A DNA stretch of 32,198 bases from an uncultured Isosphaeraceae bacterium (GTDB lineage: Bacteria > Planctomycetota > Planctomycetia > Isosphaerales > Isosphaeraceae). The DNA lies in NCBI GenBank assembly GCA_937858365.1, contig CALLYK010000159.1:1-32198 (forward strand), read 5' to 3'. Shown in pieces: positions 15,375 through 24,267 of the stretch. The position numbers were made by a program, and so were the translations under genes. Below the pieces are notes generated by a model. It was not told the DNA's origin. It saw only the letters and a program-made list of their open reading frames with translations, and ran no database searches. Each line of letters begins with the position of its first letter. Within the stretch, counting starts at the first letter, position 1.

Positions 15375-17747
15375 TCAGGGCCTGCGACGCAGTGAGGGGT
15401 CGAGCCGGAAGGCCGCTTCGCGATCGTCTTGTGCCCCTTCGAGGTCACCCAGTTTGGCCCGGAGCAGGCCGCGATTGAAGTAGGCCTGGGCGTAGTCCGG
15501 GTTCAAGCGGATCGCCTCGTTGAGGTCTTGCAGGGCGCGTTCCGGCTCGCCCAACTTCGCCAAGGCGATGCCGCGTCCTTGATAGGCGGCGACGAGTCCG
15601 GGGTCGATCCGCAGGGCCTCAGTGAAGTCGGCGATGGCGCTGGGGCGATCGCGACGGCGAAACCGTTCCTGTCCACGATGAAGATATGTTCGCGCCAGTG
15701 CGGGACTAACGTCGATGGCGGGGTCGAGGCGGGCGGCTCGGTTGAGGTGGGCCAGGGCCTGGTCGAACTCCCCCTTTTCGGCCAGGGCCAGGCCTAGGTT
15801 CTGGTGGGCCACTGCGTAACGCGGGTCGAGGCGCAGGGCCTGGCGGTAGTCGGCGATCGCGTCGTCGATCCGGCCCAGGACCCGGCGGGCGAAGCCCCGG
15901 TTGTTGTAGGCCCTTGAGTGTTGGGGGTCGAGGCGGATCGCGGCGGCGTAGTCGCCCACGGCCTGTTCATACCGCTGGTGCCGGTCATGGACCAGACCTC
16001 GATAGAAATGGGCCTGCGCCAGGCCAGGTTCCAGACGCAGGGCCTCGTCGTAGTCGGCCAGGGCGCGCGGGTCGTCGCGACGCCGGGCGAAGGCCAGGCC
16101 GCGATGAAGATGTGCCTGGACATGCCGAGGGTCGATCTCGATCGCGCGTGTCAACTCCTCGATGGCCTTGCGTCTCGAGCCCCCTTCTTGAAGTCGTGCC
16201 AGACCCAAACGATAGTGGCCTTCCGCGTCGCCTGGACGCAGTTCGAGGTGGCGGTTGAGGTCATCGATGGCACGTGCGAAGTCACCCAGGTCCGTGTGGG
16301 CCTGACCCCGGCCGAGCCAGGCGCGCGGCTCATCGGGATGGTCGGCGAGCACGCGATCGAACTCGGCCAGGGCCCGCGCGGCCTCGCCCCAACGCAAGAG
16401 CGACCAGCCCCGTTCCAGCACCATCGCCGACTTGACCGGCAGCGACGAGGCGATGGCGAATTGGTCTGCTGATCTTGGCTTCTCCCCCAGGGTCCTTTGC
16501 TCCTCCGGTTCGGGGATCGGCTCCAATGGGACCAGGGCCAGGCCCTGCGACCCGGCGACTTCCGACTCGATCGGCACAAGCTCAATGGGGACATCACGCG
16601 GGAGCACCGCCCCACCGAGGTCGATGGTCGTGTCGGTCCCGACGGCCGGCGTATAGGCCCCCGTGGGTGGAGTGGCGGGGAGGGTCCAAGTGATTGGACG
16701 TTGCGTGCCGGGCCCCTGGCCCTTGCGGAGGGAGTCGAGGGCGAGGACCACGGCCGCAGGCGTGGAGAAGCGGTCCTCGGGCCTCTTAGCCATCAGGCGG
16801 CGAACGACATCGCCTAGCCCGCTGGGCAAGTCGGGCCGAAGCAACTCCAGCCGTATGGGCTCGGACTCGCGATGGGCCAGGAACGTTTGGAAGAGGTTCC
16901 CCGCATGAAACGGGGGCCGACCCGCCAACAAATGATAAAATGTGCAACCTAACGAATAGAGGTCGGACCGAATATCAGCACTCGACGGGTCGAGGAGTTG
17001 TTCCGGGGCCAAGTAGTCGGGCGTGCCCACGGGACTGCCGGCGGGCGTAAGGCGGGCCAGCGGACTGCTCGGCCCCACTGACGCCGCGTTCATCGGGTTC
17101 AACCGGGCCAAGCCCAAGTCGAGCACCTTCACCAGCGACCCTCGGGCCGATAGCATCAGGTTGGACGGCTTGATGTCGCGATGGACCAACCCCTGCTCGT
17201 GGGCGTGCTGGAGGCCCAGGCAGACCTGGCGCACTACGTCAATTGCTTGGGCCGGGTCGAGCCGCCCCTGCTCATCGAGGAAGTGGGCCAGGTCCACCCC
17301 TTCGACGTACTCCATCACCAGGTAATGCGTCCCATCCAACTCGCCCGCGTCGTGCGCGATAACGATGTTCGGGTGCGAGAGCCGCGCGACCGCCTCAATC
17401 TCTCGATGGAAGCGGCGCAGGGTGGCGTCGTCCACCAACAACTCGGGACGGATCACCTTCACGGCGACCACGCGCTTCATCCGCCGATGCAGGGCCTGGA
17501 AGACTTGCCCCATGCCGCCCCGTCCTAAAGGACGGATCAACACGTAAGGGTCCAAAAGGAGCTCTCGGGTACGCCCCAAGCGGATTTGCTCGGCCTGATA
17601 AGGAGTGAGCCAGCCGCGACCGATCAGCTCATCCACGAGTTCAGGCGCGTCGATCAAGCCGGCGCGCGCCAACTCGTCCCACTGGTCGGCGTCAAGGAGC
17701 CGGGCCGACTGAAGCGCGTCCCGGATCGCTGGGTAGTTGGGGGCCAT
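15375..17747 (-). CDS. Ser/Thr protein kinase with C-terminal TPR array
   Basis: With the ATG at 17747 the protein has 790 residues; an in-frame ATG at 17801 would add 18, and neither has a clear ribosome binding site. A short helical N-terminal domain (about 1-60, ending GWLTPYQAEQI) precedes a Hanks-type kinase: glycine loop GRGGMG (75-80), Lys97, catalytic HRDIKPSN (from 189), DLG at 210-212 in place of DFG, and APE at 247-249. A Pro-rich linker follows (about 330-430), without a membrane segment. About ten 34-residue TPRs fill the rest. It is therefore a cytosolic kinase that phosphorylates Ser/Thr and binds partners through its TPRs. The catalytic residues are intact, so activity is expected. 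It stands alone between convergent and divergent neighbours. Confidence 0.93.
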   Translation of the reverse strand: MAPNYPAIRDALQSARLLDADQWDELARAGLIDAPELVDELIGRGWLTPYQAEQIRLGRTRELLLDPYVLIRPLGRGGMGQVFQALHRRMKRVVAVKVIRPELLVDDATLRRFHREIEAVARLSHPNIVIAHDAGELDGTHYLVMEYVEGVDLAHFLDEQGRLDPAQAIDVVRQVCLGLQHAHEQGLVHRDIKPSNLMLSARGSLVKVLDLGLARLNPMNAASVGPSSPLARLTPAGSPVGTPDYLAPEQLLDPSSADIRSDLYSLGCTFYHLLAGRPPFHAGNLFQTFLAHRESEPIRLELLRPDLPSGLGDVVRRLMAKRPEDRFSTPAAVVLALDSLRKGQGPGTQRPITWTLPATPPTGAYTPAVGTDTTIDLGGAVLPRDVPIELVPIESEVAGSQGLALVPLEPIPEPEEQRTLGEKPRSADQFAIASSLPVKSAMVLERGWSLLRWGEAARALAEFDRVLADHPDEPRAWLGRGQAHTDLGDFARAIDDLNRHLELRPGDAEGHYRLGLARLQEGGSRRKAIEELTRAIEIDPRHVQAHLHRGLAFARRRDDPRALADYDEALRLEPGLAQAHFYRGLVHDRHQRYEQAVGDYAAAIRLDPQHSRAYNNRGFARRVLGRIDDAIADYRQALRLDPRYAVAHQNLGLALAEKGEFDQALAHLNRAARLDPAIDVSPALARTYLHRGQERFRRRDRPSAIADFTEALRIDPGLVAAYQGRGIALAKLGEPERALQDLNEAIRLNPDYAQAYFNRGLLRAKLGDLEGAQDDREAAFRLDPSLRRRP

Positions 17748-17848
17748 GTTCCAGCCTATCCCGCGGAAGGACCGCCGCTCGCCAAGACTTGGAATACTCA
17801 TCTTAGTGGGACCGCCAACGAATGGCCACTGGGTCGGTTCAGTGTATT

Positions 17849-17878
17849 AGTGTACAGCATAAATCGCAAGATCGTCAA
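17849..17878 (-). promoter_or_regulatory. Candidate sigma70-type promoter for the kinase gene
   Basis: On the minus strand a TTGACG box (17873-17878) is separated by 18 bases from TACACT (17849-17854). This matches five and four of six positions of the housekeeping consensus. Transcription would start near 17842. The local sequence is AT-richer than its surroundings, as expected for a promoter. Confidence 0.5.
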
Positions 17879-18060
17879 GCCGTTTCTTCCAGCCTGGCCT
17901 TCCCCGGGATGTGGAGTGCGGCGAGATGTCACGTCGAACCAGGGGACGAACGGGGCCCCAACGGCTCGCGATTGACCGTCACTCCGCTGAACGTCAGAAT
18001 GTGATCATCTTCCGCTCTTCTGGCCCACTGGCCTCTTCACCCACGACGCCGAGGTCCTCA

Positions 18061-20604
18061 ATGACCCCGCTCCTTACCTTGATCGCGGCGTTGAGCGCGG
18101 TCCCTCTCCAGGCCTCATCGGAGGGGTCCCTTCCCGTTCGGGTGACGATCTGGGAGGGCCTGACCGACACTTGGAAGGGGGAACCACTCGACGGCACCCC
18201 TAGCGACTGGTTTGAGGCCCCCGCCCTCGGGTTTGTCCAACTCCCCAAGAAAGTGAATGAACGCGGCATCGAGATCGATCGAAAGTCACCCTTCGCTCTC
18301 AAGGCGACGGCCCCCTTGCGTATTCCCCGCGGCCGGCATGAACTGGTCCTTCGGGCCAAAGGGTGGTCGCGCCTTCTGATCGATGGCGAAGTGGTGGCCG
18401 AGACGAAACCGATCTCGGCCAACTCATCGGGTCACGAGGAGGTGCCCGAGCCGCCACCAATGACCGACCCCCGAAGGCGCGAAATCGGCTCGGGCGACCA
18501 GGAGACGATCGTCGCCTGGGAATCCGACGGCGAGGAGCACCGCGTCGAACTGCTCGCCTTGCTCGGCGCCCGCAAGCTAAGGCCCGAGACGGGCGAGATG
18601 TCCGTGAGCGTGGCGGCTACGGGTGAGTTGCCCACACTCATCGGTCCATCGCGGGCCTGGACATTGACCGACACCAGTTGGCGATCTTATGAGAAGTCGG
18701 AGCAGGCCCGAATTAGCCAAATGGATACGACCCGAAGGCGTCTGGCCGCGTCGTCGCAAGACTTCTTCTGGAAGACCCGTCACGAACTGGCGGCGCGCGA
18801 AATCGCCAAGGCATTGCCGGCCAAGGACGACGGGCCCAAGACGATCGATGAACATGTCCGCGATCGTTTACGGGAAGCGGGACGCGCGCCCAACCCTCCG
18901 ATCGACGACGCCGCCTTCCTGCGCCGAATGAGCCTGGACACGATCGGGTGCCCGCCGACCGCCGAAGAGGTCGCGGCCTTCCTCGCCGACGCGCGACCCG
19001 ACAAACGGGCGCAGATGATCGATAAACGCCTAGCCGACCCGCGTTGGGCCGACGCCTGGATGGGCTACTGGCAAGACGTCTTGGCCGAGAACCCGGGCAT
19101 CTTGAAGCCGACCCTCAACAACACGGGCCCCTTCCGACGTTTCCTGTTCCTGGCCCTCCTCGATGAATGGCCCTTCGATCGTCTCGTCACCGAACTTATC
19201 CGGATGGACGGCAGCTCGCTCTACGGCGGGCCGGCCGGTTTTGGACTGGCCACGCAGAACGACGCCCCGATGGCGGCCAAGGCCCACGTTTTGGCTAAGG
19301 CCTTCCTCGCGGCCGACATGAAGTGTGCCCGCTGCCACGACGCACCGGCGCATCCGTTCGACCAGTCGCAGCTCTTCGCCCTGGCGGGCCTGCTGGACGG
19401 CAAGGCGCAAGTCATCCCGGCGACCAGCACGGTGAACTCGCAAGCGGGCGGTCGGCAACCCGCGGTCTCGGTCTCGCTCCACGCGGGGGACAAGGTCCCG
19501 CCCGCGTTCGACCTGGCCGACCTGGCGCCCAGCGACACGCCGTCGGGTATGCTGGGCAACGCCGCGAGCTCCCGAGAGCGGCTGGCAGCCCTTCTCGTCT
19601 CGCCGCGCAACACGCGTTTCGCCAAGGTGCTAGTGAACCGCCTTTGGTCCCGTTTCATCGGTCTTGGCTTGGTCGAGCCCGTGGACGATTGGGACGGCCA
19701 AGAGGGCCTAACCGTCAGCCACCCCGCCTTGCTCGACGATCTGGCCCGCGCCTTTGTCACTTCGGGCTACGACCTCAAGCATGTCGCGCGCTTGATTCTG
19801 GCGAGTCAGGTCTATCAGGCCGAGGCCGTGGGACCACCGCCGGCCGGAGCGTCTGCCGAGGGGCGCCTCTTCGCGGGCCCGGTCCGACGGCGATTGACGG
19901 CCGAGCAACTGGTGGACTCCCTCTTCGCGGCGGCAGGCAAGGAGCTTGGAAGCGAGCGCCTCTGCGTAGATCCCGAAGGCCGTCGGCCGCCCAACGAGAT
20001 GCTCGACTTGGGTGAACCGACCCGGGCCTGGCAGTTCGCGTCGACCGCCAACGAACGCGACCGACCCGCCTTGTCCTTGCCGATCACGCAGACGTTCATC
20101 GACCTGATGCAGACGTTCGGCTGGCGGCCGGCCCGACAAGACCCCATCACCGTCCGCGAACAAACGACCACGCCGCTTCAACCGGCGCTTCTGGCCAACG
20201 GCGTCGTCGCGGGACGTGTCGCCAGGCTCTCCGACGACTCCGCCTTCACGGAACTGACCTTAAGTGCCAAAAACCCGTCCGCACTCGTTCACGCCCTCTT
20301 CCTGAGGACGCTCTCACGGCCCCCGAGCGCAGGTGAGTGGGCGCGAATGTCCAGCTATCTGAGCGATGGTTTCGACGATCGGGTCGTGCTGGGGGCCCCA
20401 ATGGACCTGAACCGCAAACCGATGCGTCGGGTCTCGTGGTCGAACCACCTGCACCCCCGCGCCACCGAGATTCAGCTCGAAGAGGAGAAGGCCGCGCGCG
20501 CCGGCGACCCGCCGACCAAACGCCTGCAACCGGCCTTCCGTGAGCGCGTCGAGGACCTTGTGTGGGCCCTCGTGAATAGCCCCGAATTCGTGTACATGCC
20601 GTAA
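18061..20604 (+). CDS. DUF1549/DUF1553 exported protein with PA14-like N-terminus
   Basis: The frame is open from 17911, but the ATG at 18061 is preferred: GAGG lies six bases upstream and a Sec signal, MTPLLTLIAALSAVPLQA, follows at once, giving 847 residues. An N-terminal beta-rich part (about 25-150) includes a phrase, LRIPRGRHELVLRAKGWSRL, then LIDGE, that resembles a PA14-type carbohydrate-binding domain. DUF1549 follows (about 230-440), with the cysteine motif CARCHDAPAHPFDQ. DUF1553 (about 490-845) ends in ALVNSPEFVYMP, the usual ending. Unlike the 5340-7745 protein it has no BIG2 repeats. The DUF1501 gene starts 17 bases downstream, so the two form the classic planctomycete pair. The biochemical role is not known. 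Confidence 0.9.
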   Translation: MTPLLTLIAALSAVPLQASSEGSLPVRVTIWEGLTDTWKGEPLDGTPSDWFEAPALGFVQLPKKVNERGIEIDRKSPFALKATAPLRIPRGRHELVLRAKGWSRLLIDGEVVAETKPISANSSGHEEVPEPPPMTDPRRREIGSGDQETIVAWESDGEEHRVELLALLGARKLRPETGEMSVSVAATGELPTLIGPSRAWTLTDTSWRSYEKSEQARISQMDTTRRRLAASSQDFFWKTRHELAAREIAKALPAKDDGPKTIDEHVRDRLREAGRAPNPPIDDAAFLRRMSLDTIGCPPTAEEVAAFLADARPDKRAQMIDKRLADPRWADAWMGYWQDVLAENPGILKPTLNNTGPFRRFLFLALLDEWPFDRLVTELIRMDGSSLYGGPAGFGLATQNDAPMAAKAHVLAKAFLAADMKCARCHDAPAHPFDQSQLFALAGLLDGKAQVIPATSTVNSQAGGRQPAVSVSLHAGDKVPPAFDLADLAPSDTPSGMLGNAASSRERLAALLVSPRNTRFAKVLVNRLWSRFIGLGLVEPVDDWDGQEGLTVSHPALLDDLARAFVTSGYDLKHVARLILASQVYQAEAVGPPPAGASAEGRLFAGPVRRRLTAEQLVDSLFAAAGKELGSERLCVDPEGRRPPNEMLDLGEPTRAWQFASTANERDRPALSLPITQTFIDLMQTFGWRPARQDPITVREQTTTPLQPALLANGVVAGRVARLSDDSAFTELTLSAKNPSALVHALFLRTLSRPPSAGEWARMSSYLSDGFDDRVVLGAPMDLNRKPMRRVSWSNHLHPRATEIQLEEEKAARAGDPPTKRLQPAFRERVEDLVWALVNSPEFVYMP

Positions 20605-20621
20605 AGAAGGGGACTCGCGAC

Positions 20622-21908
20622 ATGAACACTGGCGAGATCAATCGGCGCGACTTGCTGAAACTGGCCGCCGCGTCTCCCTTGCTCCTCGGGGCCGCTCCGA
20701 CGCCGGCCGCCTCGTTTGCGCCTCGCGGCACGGCCGAGGCTTGTATCTTCCTCTGGCTGGGTGGCGGCGCGGCCCAGATCGACACGTTCGACCCCAAGGG
20801 ACGTGGCGACGGCAAGAAGCGTCCGGGCTGCTATTATGAGAGCGTCACTACGGCAATCCCCGGCGAGAAGGTCTGCGAGCACCTCGGGCGGGTCGCCGAT
20901 CGCCTCGACCGATGCGTGCTGGTTCGCACGCTACACCATAGTGTCGTCGATGAACACGCCGCGGCGACCAACATGCTCCACACGGGTCGGGCCGTGAGCG
21001 GCACGATCACGTATCCGTCGGTCGGCTCGATCATCGCCCACGAACGAGGCGCCGCCGGAGAAGCAGTGCCGGCTTACGTCGTGATCGGTTATCCGAATGT
21101 GAGCCGTGGACCGGGTTTCCTAGGCGCGAAATATGGTTATGTCTATCTCACGGACACGGCGACGGGACCGAGCGGCCTGACGCCCCCGATCGACGTTTCG
21201 GCCGTCAGGCGTGCGCGACGCGAGGCCCTTCTGGAAGACCTTCGTGGCGAGTTTCTGGCCCAACATCCGGGCGACCCCTTGATCGCCGACTTCGCGGCGG
21301 CCGGGCGCGAGGCCGCGCGATTGGCCGGTCCCACCTTCATGGGGGCCTTCTCCCTAGACCAAGAACCGGCCGAGGTCCGCGCCTCGTATGGAGGCGAGTT
21401 CGGTCAGCGTTGCTTACTGGCGCGCCGGTTGGTCGAACGAGGCGTCCGCTTCATTGAGGTCTCGCACAACCTTAACTTCCTCAATGGCACGGGCTGGGAC
21501 ACGCACAATAACGGTCAGTTGCGTCAGCACGAATTGATTCAAGAATTGGACGCGGCCCTCGCCGGCCTCCTTGACGACCTGTCGCGCCTTCGACTTCTGG
21601 ACAGGACGCTCGTGGTGGTGGCGACCGAATTCGGCAGGCCGGCGGAATTCGACTCGGGGGGTGGTCGCGGCCACCAATCGACGGCCTTCAGCGGCCTCCT
21701 CGCCGGCGGCGGATTGCGGTTGGGCCGAGTCGTCGGCGTGACCGACGACCTGGGCAAGACGATCGTTGATCGGCCCGTATCGGTCCCCGACTTCCACGCG
21801 ACGATCTACGCGGCGCTCGGGACCAACCCAGCGAAGGAACTCGAAACGGGCGGACGACCAGTCCCGCTCACGGACCACGGCAAGCCGATCAGCGAGTTAT
21901 TCGGCTGA
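20622..21908 (+). CDS. Divergent DUF1501 protein with Tat signal
   Basis: This 428-residue protein has a twin-arginine signal, NRRDLLKLAAASPLLLGA, at residues 7-24. It follows the DUF1501 plan but with changed landmarks. The usual SHID or AHMD is AQID (51-54), EFGRTP is EFGRPA (336-341) and GRDH is GRGH (348-351); WDTH (292-295) is kept. The other two DUF1501 proteins in this window keep all of these. If the changed positions are metal- or substrate-contacting, this copy may be inactive or altered. The start has AAGGGGA about eight bases upstream. It is the second gene of a pair with the DUF1549/1553 gene and is followed by a strong hairpin. Confidence 0.9.
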   Translation: MNTGEINRRDLLKLAAASPLLLGAAPTPAASFAPRGTAEACIFLWLGGGAAQIDTFDPKGRGDGKKRPGCYYESVTTAIPGEKVCEHLGRVADRLDRCVLVRTLHHSVVDEHAAATNMLHTGRAVSGTITYPSVGSIIAHERGAAGEAVPAYVVIGYPNVSRGPGFLGAKYGYVYLTDTATGPSGLTPPIDVSAVRRARREALLEDLRGEFLAQHPGDPLIADFAAAGREAARLAGPTFMGAFSLDQEPAEVRASYGGEFGQRCLLARRLVERGVRFIEVSHNLNFLNGTGWDTHNNGQLRQHELIQELDAALAGLLDDLSRLRLLDRTLVVVATEFGRPAEFDSGGGRGHQSTAFSGLLAGGGLRLGRVVGVTDDLGKTIVDRPVSVPDFHATIYAALGTNPAKELETGGRPVPLTDHGKPISELFG

Positions 21909-21927
21909 CGGTTCGATCATGAGCAAA

Positions 21928-21960
21928 GGGCCCACCCAACCTGGTTGGTCGGGCGGGCCC
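21928..21960. terminator. Bidirectional hairpin between convergent genes
   Basis: A 33-base imperfect inverted repeat lies between the DUF1501 stop (21908) and the end of the leftward gene (21995). The core CCAACC-T-GGTTGG can fold as CCAA/TTGG, and GGGCCC copies at 21928-21933 and 21955-21960 form the base of the stem. It lacks a long T-tract, but position and strength suit a shared terminator. Confidence 0.55.
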
Positions 21961-21994
21961 ACTAAGTCGCTTTCGAGCCAAACCAATTAGCCCA

Positions 21995-23113
21995 TCAAGG
22001 CAGCTTGGGCTTGGGCGGCTTGGGCGTCTTGGTGGTCTTGTCGAGCTGGTCGAAGTCGAGGGCCTGGAAGACGTTGGTTGGAGGGGCCGTGCTGGGCGGC
22101 GCCGCTCCGGGGGCCGGCGTGTGTTGGGCGATCAGGGCGATGATCTCCCGGCGTCGCTCGGACAAGACCGGGAACAGCTCTTGGTAGGCGGAGCGGGCCT
22201 CGGGGGTGTTGGCCTGGCCGAAGCGGAGGCTGTACACGGTCATGAACGTCAGGAGTTTGAAGAGTGAGGTTTGTTGGTTGGCCTCAAGCTTGTCCAGCTC
22301 CTTCTGAAAGTCGTCCGACTTCAGGAGTGTAGTGAAGCCGACCAGGGCCTTGAGGAACGGCTCCGTCTGGACAAATTCCCGCGTGTTCGGCGCAAAGCGG
22401 GCCTCGAACTTGGAGCGGAGGGCCTTGGTAGCCGCGTTGAGTTTCCTGATGGTGTCTTCGGAGATGTCGGCACCTTCGCTGGCCTCGTCTTCCTGCTTGG
22501 CTTTGGCGGCCAGCTCCCTAACGAGCTTGCGCTCGGCCTCAAACTCCGGCATCATGAGCGGTTCGGGCACTTGCACCTTGCCGTCCATGAACTGATGGAG
22601 CGAGAAGGTGAAGGGGTCGGACGTGTAGAAAAACGGGATTCGCTTGACGAGGGTGGTCGAAATTAGCTTGGGCTCGGAGATCCGCAGCGCGGTACTCTGG
22701 ACCCTCGGGTTTTGGAAGTCGTCGAGGATGGCGTTGAGGGCCCGGCCGCTCATGATGTCTTGCTGTGTCGGGTTGTCGCGCAATCGTGTTTGGATTTCAT
22801 CGATTGACCGGGCGGTTTCCTTGGCGTTCTGGATCAAGCGGCGGTTGTGGTCGGCGTAGATCGACTGCGAGATGGCCCACTCGTAGTTGTTCCACTGTTG
22901 CATGGTTTGGGAGTTGATGGACATGGCCTGGGCGTCGGCGAGGTTCATCTGGCCCACACCGTTGGCGAAGACACCCATGCCGATGCCGATGCCTTCAGGG
23001 AGACTGGTGGCCCCGCCGCCCCAACCACCCCAGCCGCCCCACTGGGCGTTTGCCGACTGGCCGAGGCCCAGAAGGGCCGTCACGACCAGGGCCGGAAGCC
23101 AAAAACGTCGCAT
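21995..23113 (-). CDS. Secreted protein of unknown function
   Basis: This 372-residue protein has a Sec signal peptide (about 1-23, ending SANA/QWGG) followed by a Gly-Trp repeat, WGGWGGWGGG. The next segment (GMGVFANGVGQMNLADAQAMSIN) belongs to a recurrent but unnamed type of secreted planctomycete protein, as far as I recall. Residues about 60-330 are largely helical, with a charged stretch around 200-260, and the C-terminus is a Pro/Thr/Lys-rich tail. No enzymatic motif is seen. GGGAG before the ATG supports the start. It stands alone: its 3' end faces the DUF1501 hairpin and its 5' side has about 290 bases without a gene. I do not recognise a function. Confidence 0.8.
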   Translation of the reverse strand: MRRFWLPALVVTALLGLGQSANAQWGGWGGWGGGATSLPEGIGIGMGVFANGVGQMNLADAQAMSINSQTMQQWNNYEWAISQSIYADHNRRLIQNAKETARSIDEIQTRLRDNPTQQDIMSGRALNAILDDFQNPRVQSTALRISEPKLISTTLVKRIPFFYTSDPFTFSLHQFMDGKVQVPEPLMMPEFEAERKLVRELAAKAKQEDEASEGADISEDTIRKLNAATKALRSKFEARFAPNTREFVQTEPFLKALVGFTTLLKSDDFQKELDKLEANQQTSLFKLLTFMTVYSLRFGQANTPEARSAYQELFPVLSERRREIIALIAQHTPAPGAAPPSTAPPTNVFQALDFDQLDKTTKTPKPPKPKLP

Positions 23114-23197
23114 GGTTGATTCTCTCCCCTTCTTTTTGTTTTCGGATCTGGACGCGGGGGCTGAGATCCAGTCCCGGCCGCCTGGTCGGATAGATGG

Positions 23198-23234
23198 TCT
23201 CGGCCGGCCGCCGCGCGGCGCGGGCCGACCGAGA
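23198..23234. other. Strong GC-rich hairpin upstream of the secreted protein gene
   Basis: TCTCGG (23198-23203) pairs with CCGAGA (23229-23234). Further in, GGCC pairs with GGCC and the centre GCCGCGCGGC is itself a palindrome, giving a nearly continuous 37-base stem-loop. It lies about 85-120 bases before the ATG at 23113. It may be a 5' UTR structure of that gene or a terminator for the TIGR03067 genes transcribed toward it. The rest of the 23114-23406 gap shows no gene. Confidence 0.45.
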
Positions 23235-23406
23235 GGTTTCTCCTGCTTACCCTAGCGTAGTCGGAAACGCTTACAGCGGGCAACATCCCGGTCAGCTTTC
23301 TCCGCGCTTCCCAAGAGGGCCCGCCCGCGCGACCGTCACGTTCGTTCGGAGAGCACGCCGGAATGACCCTTACTTGACCCCGATGTCCCCAGGTCGGGTC
23401 GACCCT

Positions 23407-24252
23407 TCACTTCTTAGAGCGTTCGAACTCGATGATGTTGGGCGGACCGTTTTCGCCCTGTTTGAATTCGGTCGGCCTTGGGTTGTTGGGGCCGCCGTTG
23501 CAGACGACCCACTTGTCGTTCTCGAATTTGTAGATCCCCTTATTTGGCGGGGCGTCGTCGCCGTTTGGGGTCTTGAAATCGAGCCAATCGATCGTCTTCG
23601 GGTTGGCGGACTCATCCAGCTTGACCGCCCCCTCCATGACGAACTCTTGGCCTTCGGGAGAGACCAATTTGAATGAGACCGCCTTGTCCTTGAATGTGAT
23701 GGTCAAGGGGACGTTGCGCTGGGGGCCAACCATCCCCTTCCAATCTCCTTGCAACTTGCCAAGGTCTCCTTCGATGGCCACTTTCGCCTGATCGGGCGCG
23801 GCGGCCGGCTTGTCCGGCCCCTTGGTCCGCTTGAAGACGATGAGCATGGCCTGGCCTTCCTCATTCGCCTTGAATTCGGTGGGTCGGGGCGCGCCGGGAT
23901 TGCCGCCGCAAATCGTGAGCGTGTCGCCTTCTAACTTATAAATCGCCTCGCCATCGGGGAAGTCCTCGCCGTTGAGCTTGCGCTTCAAGAAGTCCAGTTT
24001 TTTGGGGGTGGCCTTTTCATCGAGTTGGAATTCGCCGCTGATTTCGACATCTACGCCGTCAGGGGTCGTCGCGTGGATGATCGCCTTTGTCCCCGTGAGT
24101 TCCATTTCGATGGGGATGTCCATGTTGGGGCCGGCCTTCGCCGTCCACTTCCCCTGCGCCTTGGCAATGTCACCCGACAGGGGGTTTTCCTTGTCTTGAC
24201 CGAACGCGGGCGCGACGATGAAAGCGAGCGATGCGACGAGGACGCGAGTCAT
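23407..24252 (-). CDS. Secreted protein with two TIGR03067 domains
   Basis: This 281-residue protein has a signal peptide (MTRVLVASLAFIVAPAFG) and two tandem copies of the TIGR03067 domain (about 27-150 and 165-280). Each copy opens with a D-x-x-K-x-QGxW motif (GDIAKAQGKW, GDLGKLQGDW), has a central LDE-x-A-x-PK or LDESANPK turn, and closes with a Y-K-L/F-E-x-D, C-x-G-x-P-x-x-PRPTEF block. TIGR03067 is a lipocalin-like, probably beta-barrel domain frequent in planctomycetes; its ligand is unknown. The ATG is 15 bases after the stop codon of the related upstream gene, and the stop TGA overlaps the likely Shine-Dalgarno (TGAAGGGA), so translation is probably coupled. Confidence 0.85.
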   Translation of the reverse strand: MTRVLVASLAFIVAPAFGQDKENPLSGDIAKAQGKWTAKAGPNMDIPIEMELTGTKAIIHATTPDGVDVEISGEFQLDEKATPKKLDFLKRKLNGEDFPDGEAIYKLEGDTLTICGGNPGAPRPTEFKANEEGQAMLIVFKRTKGPDKPAAAPDQAKVAIEGDLGKLQGDWKGMVGPQRNVPLTITFKDKAVSFKLVSPEGQEFVMEGAVKLDESANPKTIDWLDFKTPNGDDAPPNKGIYKFENDKWVVCNGGPNNPRPTEFKQGENGPPNIIEFERSKK

Positions 24253-24267
24253 GAGAGGAAAGTCCCT

